This document shows, one piece after another, positions 62,720 to 64,000 of a DNA stretch of 64,000 nt. Source of the DNA: Monosporascus cannonballus (lineage: Eukaryota > Ascomycota > Sordariomycetes > Xylariales). A model generated the notes under the pieces. The model saw nothing but the letters and a program-made list of their open reading frames with translations. It was not told the origin of the DNA and searched no databases. Position 1 is the first letter of the stretch. The number at the start of each line of letters is the position of its first letter. Made by a program: the position numbers and the translations under genes. The stretch is from positions 30,231-94,230 of the forward strand of contig QJNS01000284.1 in the NCBI GenBank assembly GCA_004154925.1, written 5' to 3'.

Positions 62720-63074
62720 TATTATGACCTATCACCTTTTGGCCGGCACAAACGGTTTAAGAATAAGGATTCCCCAATTAAGTTACGTGCGATTACGTAC
62801 AATAACCCAAAGGATTATTAAGATCATTTTCGAATCCAATGATCTAGGAAAACCACTTAAGATATATTTAGTATATAAATACAATTATTACCTTTCCTAT
62901 AATCTAGATAGCACCAGCTTGAATTACAACTTAGTTACCCAGATTACCTTTGACAATCTGCTATTACCAGACGTAACTAGTGATACGACTTATTGCTCAA
63001 ATTCCCACGATATTACTGTCAACATAAACCGTACGATTAGGTTTAATAGTTGGTTAACTAGCCCAGCCGTCACA
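62720..63074 (+). repeat. Solo LTR H, plus orientation
   Basis: Starts TATTATGACC and ends GCCGTCACA like LTRs C-G. It shares GCTCAAATTCCCACGATA and GGTTTAATAGTTGG in its 3' part, but the U3 is divergent. No internal element follows. Flanks ATTCA and ATTTT do not form a clear duplication. The overlapping 138-codon open frame is incidental. Confidence 0.75.
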
Positions 63075-63144
63075 ATTTTATTTTGTTACGATATCGAAAG
63101 TACAACTGAATTCGGAAGGGTTAAAGCATGGAGCTGTTAATAAG

Positions 63145-63479
63145 TGTGACGGCTAGGGGGTTTAACCAACTATTAAACCTTAGTCGTACGGGTTTATGTT
63201 GGCAGGAGTATCGTGGGAATCTGAGCAATAGATACAGTAATCGTGTCACGTCTCGTAATTCCAAGGGTGCCTTGGGTAACGAATTGTTATTGCAAGCTGG
63301 AGCTATCTAGACTATGGGAATAATGAGCGTACATATACTTAATTCTCCCATCCTGTCGAGCTTGGCTCTATGGGCTCTACGATCGATCCTGTCGAACCAT
63401 CACGTGACTCGACCCACGTGGCTTAGTCATTTTCTTGTTGCGACCGTCCTCTGAGGCCACAACCCGTTAGGTCATAACA
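63145..63479 (-). mobile_element. Solo LTR I (family C), intact, minus orientation
   Basis: Plus-strand view: TGTGACGGC to GGTCATAACA, 335 bp, flanked by ATAAG at 63140-63144 and 63480-63484. It matches LTR C, including the GATCGATC unit, but with a single copy of the 34-bp repeat. It is almost free of RIP, so it shows the family's original sequence. Confidence 0.9.
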
Positions 63480-63484
63480 ATAAG

Positions 63485-63814
63485 GCTACTCAGCAGGAAA
63501 ATAGGATTATTGTGCGCAACGTGTTGGACCCATACATTTTAGGTGCGCTTCCGATATATTTTTGATTTTCCGAATTAACATACGGTTTTTCGCAAGAATA
63601 ATTATACTAATATCTCGATACTTATATACTTACTTCCATTTTTGGGCTGGCTTTTGCTAACCAGGCCCCTGTTAGCTCTGGCCTGTTAGTTCGACCCTTC
63701 CTAATTGAAAGTAGTTGCTATAACCTTTTTTTAGTTATCTATTAAGGAATTGATATAGCTACTACTAATTTGCGAAATAATACAAAGCTTCAAATTAAAC
63801 TATTTACGCGTTCC
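63485..63814. other. Unique DNA without recognised feature
   Basis: Normal to moderately AT-rich sequence with no supported gene. It separates solo LTR I from the edge LTR-like sequence. Confidence 0.5.
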
Positions 63815-64000
63815 TGTAACGGCCATGGCCGAACACCAGAATAAGCAATCACCTGATTGTTATGGCTGCACCATACCATCACGCCACCAGGGCAAAAGAT
63901 CGGTGGAATGATCGCAATTGTGGCAATCATCCTGGTGCTTACAGCTGTATATATGTACTCGTACATGTTGGAAGACATTACGGGTGACCAGGCCGTAACA
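63815..64000 (+). repeat. LTR-like sequence at window edge
   Basis: Begins TGTAACGGCC and, at the last base of the window, reads GGCCGTAACA, its near-perfect inverse. The inside is non-RIPed and has TATATATGTA. The ends resemble those of the 150-bp insert at 35344-35493. It could be a solo LTR or the 5' LTR of an element continuing outside the window. The 62-codon minus frame inside it is not supported as a gene. Confidence 0.55.

Noticed and set aside
62724..63140. 138-codon plus-strand open frame
   Set aside because: It lies within solo LTR H and its flank; the sequence is explained by LTR homology.

Overview
The window is nuclear DNA from a filamentous ascomycete (Pezizomycotina). Most of it is very AT-rich and carries the scar of repeat-induced point mutation (RIP): CpA/TpG are nearly gone, TpA is everywhere, CpG survives, and old reading frames are broken almost only at codons explained by CAA/CAG to TAA/TAG or TGG to TAG/TGA. 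No intact housekeeping gene, rRNA, tRNA or CRISPR array is visible. The content is transposable elements nested in one another; I fixed their borders from paired LTRs and matching 5-bp target-site duplications (TSDs).

Layout. 1-3972: featureless RIP block. 3978-11401: element A, a minus-strand Ty3/Gypsy chromovirus (TSD TTTGT). 11407-17100: RIP block with an unidentified minus-strand frame (about 13.8-15.2 kb) and a possible hAT-like fragment (16.4-16.85 kb). 17100-18537: non-RIPed island. 18538-46548: an 889-bp palindromic (foldback) element split by element B (18723-45839, minus, TSD ATAAC). B contains C (19443-32836, plus, TSD ATTAC), itself split by D (20555-27284, minus, TSD CTCGG/TTCGG), and also E (34985-41773, plus, TSD CCGTA). 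The 5' LTR of E holds a 150-bp LTR-like insert (TSD ATCGT). 46714-62460: a Mutator-like (MULE) transposase gene on the minus strand, cut by F (47522-54259, plus, TSD GTGAG/GTAAG) and G (55609-62339, plus, TSD GTAAC). 62720-64000: two facing solo LTRs (the second with TSD ATAAG) and a further LTR-like sequence reaching the window edge.

Elements C-G form one chromovirus lineage: Gag with a CCHC knuckle, protease, RT, RNase H, integrase and a C-terminal chromodomain. All five also carry, between pol and the 3' LTR, a small gene on the opposite strand. It encodes a Cys-rich protein with an Rcc-type motif (RCxxC) followed by a basic/coiled-coil tail, and its stop codon overlaps or abuts the pol stop codon. 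Element B has a different antisense frame in the same place, and A has an extra same-strand frame after its chromodomain. This recurring accessory gene is the most interesting signal in the window.
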